A DNA stretch of 64,000 bases from Haemophilus parainfluenzae (GTDB lineage: Bacteria; Pseudomonadota; Gammaproteobacteria; Enterobacterales; Pasteurellaceae), in assembly GCF_003252755.1 (NCBI RefSeq), contig NZ_QEPT01000002.1:367774-431773 (forward strand), written 5' to 3'. Shown here in pieces: positions 62,866-64,000 of the stretch. The notes beneath the pieces were generated by a model. That model saw only the letters and a program-made list of their open reading frames with translations, did no database searches and had not been told where the DNA came from. Numbering within the stretch: the first letter of the stretch is position 1; each line of letters begins with the position of its first letter. The position numbers were made by a program, and so were the translations under genes.

Positions 62866-62963
62866 ATCTGTTTAGTAGCGATTGCAGATTGCTTCAACAG
62901 GTAGAGTAGAAAGTAAATTCGTTAGGGTTAAAAAGGCTGAAGGTTTAAACTTCAGCCTTTTTT
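62866..62963 (+). ncRNA. Candidate Fur-regulated small RNA
   Basis: A sigma-70 promoter (TTGACA at 62832, 16 bp, TACTAT at 62854) overlaps a Fur box and predicts a start near 62866. The roughly 98-nt transcript contains no good ribosome site or protein and ends in a strong terminator at 62935-62963. This is the architecture of iron-responsive RyhB-type RNAs. Haemophilus is reported to have one (HrrF); I think this may be it but cannot verify the match. Confidence 0.65.
62931..62963 (+). terminator. Terminator of the small RNA
   Basis: GGCTGAAG pairs with CTTCAGCC around a 7-base loop and enters a T run. Confidence 0.88.
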
Positions 62964-63004
62964 ATTGTAGAATACGCAAACGATTAAATTAAAAAGGAAA
63001 GACC

Positions 63005-63544
63005 ATGAAAAAACACCACGTTGATATTATGATTTCAGAAGCGGATGTCCGTAGTCGCATAGCTGAACTTGGCGCGGAAATTACGCATTTTTATCAACAA
63101 AAAGCCATTGATAAACTGATTGTCGTCGGGCTTTTACGCGGTTCATTTATGTTCATGGCTGATCTGGTGCGTGAATTAAAATTACCGGTAGAAGTAGAGT
63201 TTATGACCACTTCAAGCTATGGTAGCGGAATGACAAGTAATCACGATGTGAAAATTACGAAAGATCTTGAAGGCGATATTCGTAATGAACACGTGCTAAT
63301 TGTTGAGGACATTATTGATACAGGTTATACCCTAGAAAAAGTGCGTGGCATTTTAAATTTACGTGATCCTGCAAGCTTGGCGATTTGTACCTTATTAGAT
63401 AAACCTTCTCGCCGAGAAGTGGAAGTGCCCGTTGAGTGGATTGGTTTTTCTATTCCGGATGAATTTGTTGTCGGCTATGGTATTGATTATGCTCAACGTT
63501 ATCGTAATCTAGGCTATATTGGCAAAGTGGTTATAGACGAATAA
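63005..63544 (+). CDS. hpt: Hypoxanthine phosphoribosyltransferase
   Basis: Purine salvage enzyme, 179 residues. PRPP-binding motif [15 protein letters not shown] near residue 98 and SSYGSGMTS near 76 are intact. It follows the small RNA locus and precedes an insertion sequence. Confidence 0.95.
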   Translation: MKKHHVDIMISEADVRSRIAELGAEITHFYQQKAIDKLIVVGLLRGSFMFMADLVRELKLPVEVEFMTTSSYGSGMTSNHDVKITKDLEGDIRNEHVLIVEDIIDTGYTLEKVRGILNLRDPASLAICTLLDKPSRREVEVPVEWIGFSIPDEFVVGYGIDYAQRYRNLGYIGKVVIDE

Positions 63545-63608
63545 TTTATTTTTCAATAAAAAGTGATCTGCACCCCAAAACCTGGATACCTATTTTGAGG
63601 TGCAGATT

Positions 63609-63983
63609 ATGTCCTACTCTTATCAATTTCGTCTAGAAATTATCAAACTCGTCACCGAACAGGATTATGGTATCCGTGAGGTGGCTAAACTTCATAACAT
63701 TCCCCATTCTGCCGTCATCTATTGGCTAAAAGCATTTCGGGAAAGAGGGCTTGATGGCGTAAAATCGCCTTATACAAACCTTCAAACACCGAAAATAGTG
63801 AAGCCAAAGATGAAAAAGAAAGACATTGAAATTCCGGAAACCACAGACTTTTCACCTAAAGCGTTTAAAAAGTTGCAGCGAGAGCTCGCCTTGGCTCGAG
63901 CGGAGATTGCTTACCTAAAAGAGTTGGAGAAGCTCGACCGTCAAAAACAACGACAGAAAAAAGAAAAATCATTGAAAGATTGA
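63609..63983 (+). CDS. IS3-family transposase OrfA
   Basis: A 124-residue helix-turn-helix DNA-binding subunit (YSYQFRLEIIKLVTEQDYGI at its start), with a C-terminal leucine-zipper-like helix. The slippery run AAAAAAG at 63957-63963, followed in the -1 frame by KIIERLKPDHAL, indicates programmed frameshifting to an OrfAB fusion as in this family. Confidence 0.88.
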   Translation: MSYSYQFRLEIIKLVTEQDYGIREVAKLHNIPHSAVIYWLKAFRERGLDGVKSPYTNLQTPKIVKPKMKKKDIEIPETTDFSPKAFKKLQRELALARAEIAYLKELEKLDRQKQRQKKEKSLKD

Positions 63984-64000
63984 AGCCGGACCATGCGTTA
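63950..64000 (+). CDS. IS3-family transposase OrfB, 5' end (partial)
   Basis: The -1 frame opens as TEKRKIIERLKPDHAL, matching the OrfB N-terminus of IS150-like elements. Only the first codons are in the window. Confidence 0.7.

Larger units (their letters stand above)
63564..64000 (+). mobile_element. IS3-family element, 5' end (runs out of the window)
   Basis: Begins TGATCTGCACCCCAAAA, the same end as the deleted element at 52043-52406, 20 bp after hpt. It contains orfA and the beginning of orfB. The rest lies outside the window. Confidence 0.85.

Overview
The window is chromosomal DNA of a Haemophilus-type member of the Pasteurellaceae, most likely Haemophilus parainfluenzae or a close relative. 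About 40 exact copies of the Haemophilus DNA-uptake core AAGTGCGGT occur on the two strands, the DNA is AT-rich, and nearly every gene matches a Haemophilus housekeeping gene. Species is an inference; the genus group is well supported.

Layout. 0.2-1.8 kb: a CRP-preceded CstA transporter. 2.0-20.2 kb: a complete division and cell-wall (dcw) cluster, mraZ-rsmH-ftsL-ftsI-murE-murF-mraY-murD-ftsW-murG-murC-ddlB-ftsQ-ftsA-ftsZ-lpxC, headed by three GTGG repeats at 10-bp period that look like the MraZ operator. 20.3-24.2 kb: ushA-pheA, then yjdM and ytfJ. 24.2-28.8 kb: the most unusual region. An ECF sigma gene and a 55-residue zinc-finger anti-sigma gene lie beside a Met-rich exported-protein gene that has been split by a 3.4-kb transposon-like unit. 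That unit has matching terminal inverted repeats and an 8-bp target duplication. It carries a doxX-hvfA-hvfB-hvfC operon, a ribosomally made, copper-binding peptide system of the multinuclear-iron-oxidase (DUF692) type, between two decayed IS3 transposase ends. A similar ECF-type promoter precedes both the split gene and the operon.

28.8-35.9 kb: cysS, ppiB, yjjV, nrdG, 4.5S RNA and cydCD. 36-41.6 kb: trxB, cnoX, a PurR-preceded purine permease, a DASS transporter and a uracil-DNA glycosylase-family gene. 41.7-47.4 kb: nrdD (with FNR, Fur-like and NrdR sites upstream), grpE, nadK and SOS-boxed recN. 47.4-52.0 kb: pabC/pabB, a divergent glutamine amidotransferase, metK with met boxes, sprT and an opacity-type porin. 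52.0-57.5 kb: an internally deleted IS, htpG, a small secreted protein, an XRE regulator, yffB, dapE and an M15 peptidase. 57.5-63.5 kb: rapZ, ptsN, lptB, lptA, lptC, darP, pmbA, a Fur-boxed small RNA candidate and hpt. The window ends inside an IS3-family element.

How it works together: envelope growth (dcw, lpxC, lptABC), thiol and anaerobic metabolism (cydDC, trxB, nrdDG), folate/methionine supply and metal stress (sigma, hvf, Fur sRNA) dominate. ptsN lacks the phosphorylated histidine of its family, and rpoN, hpf and npr are absent from the usual lpt-rapZ block.
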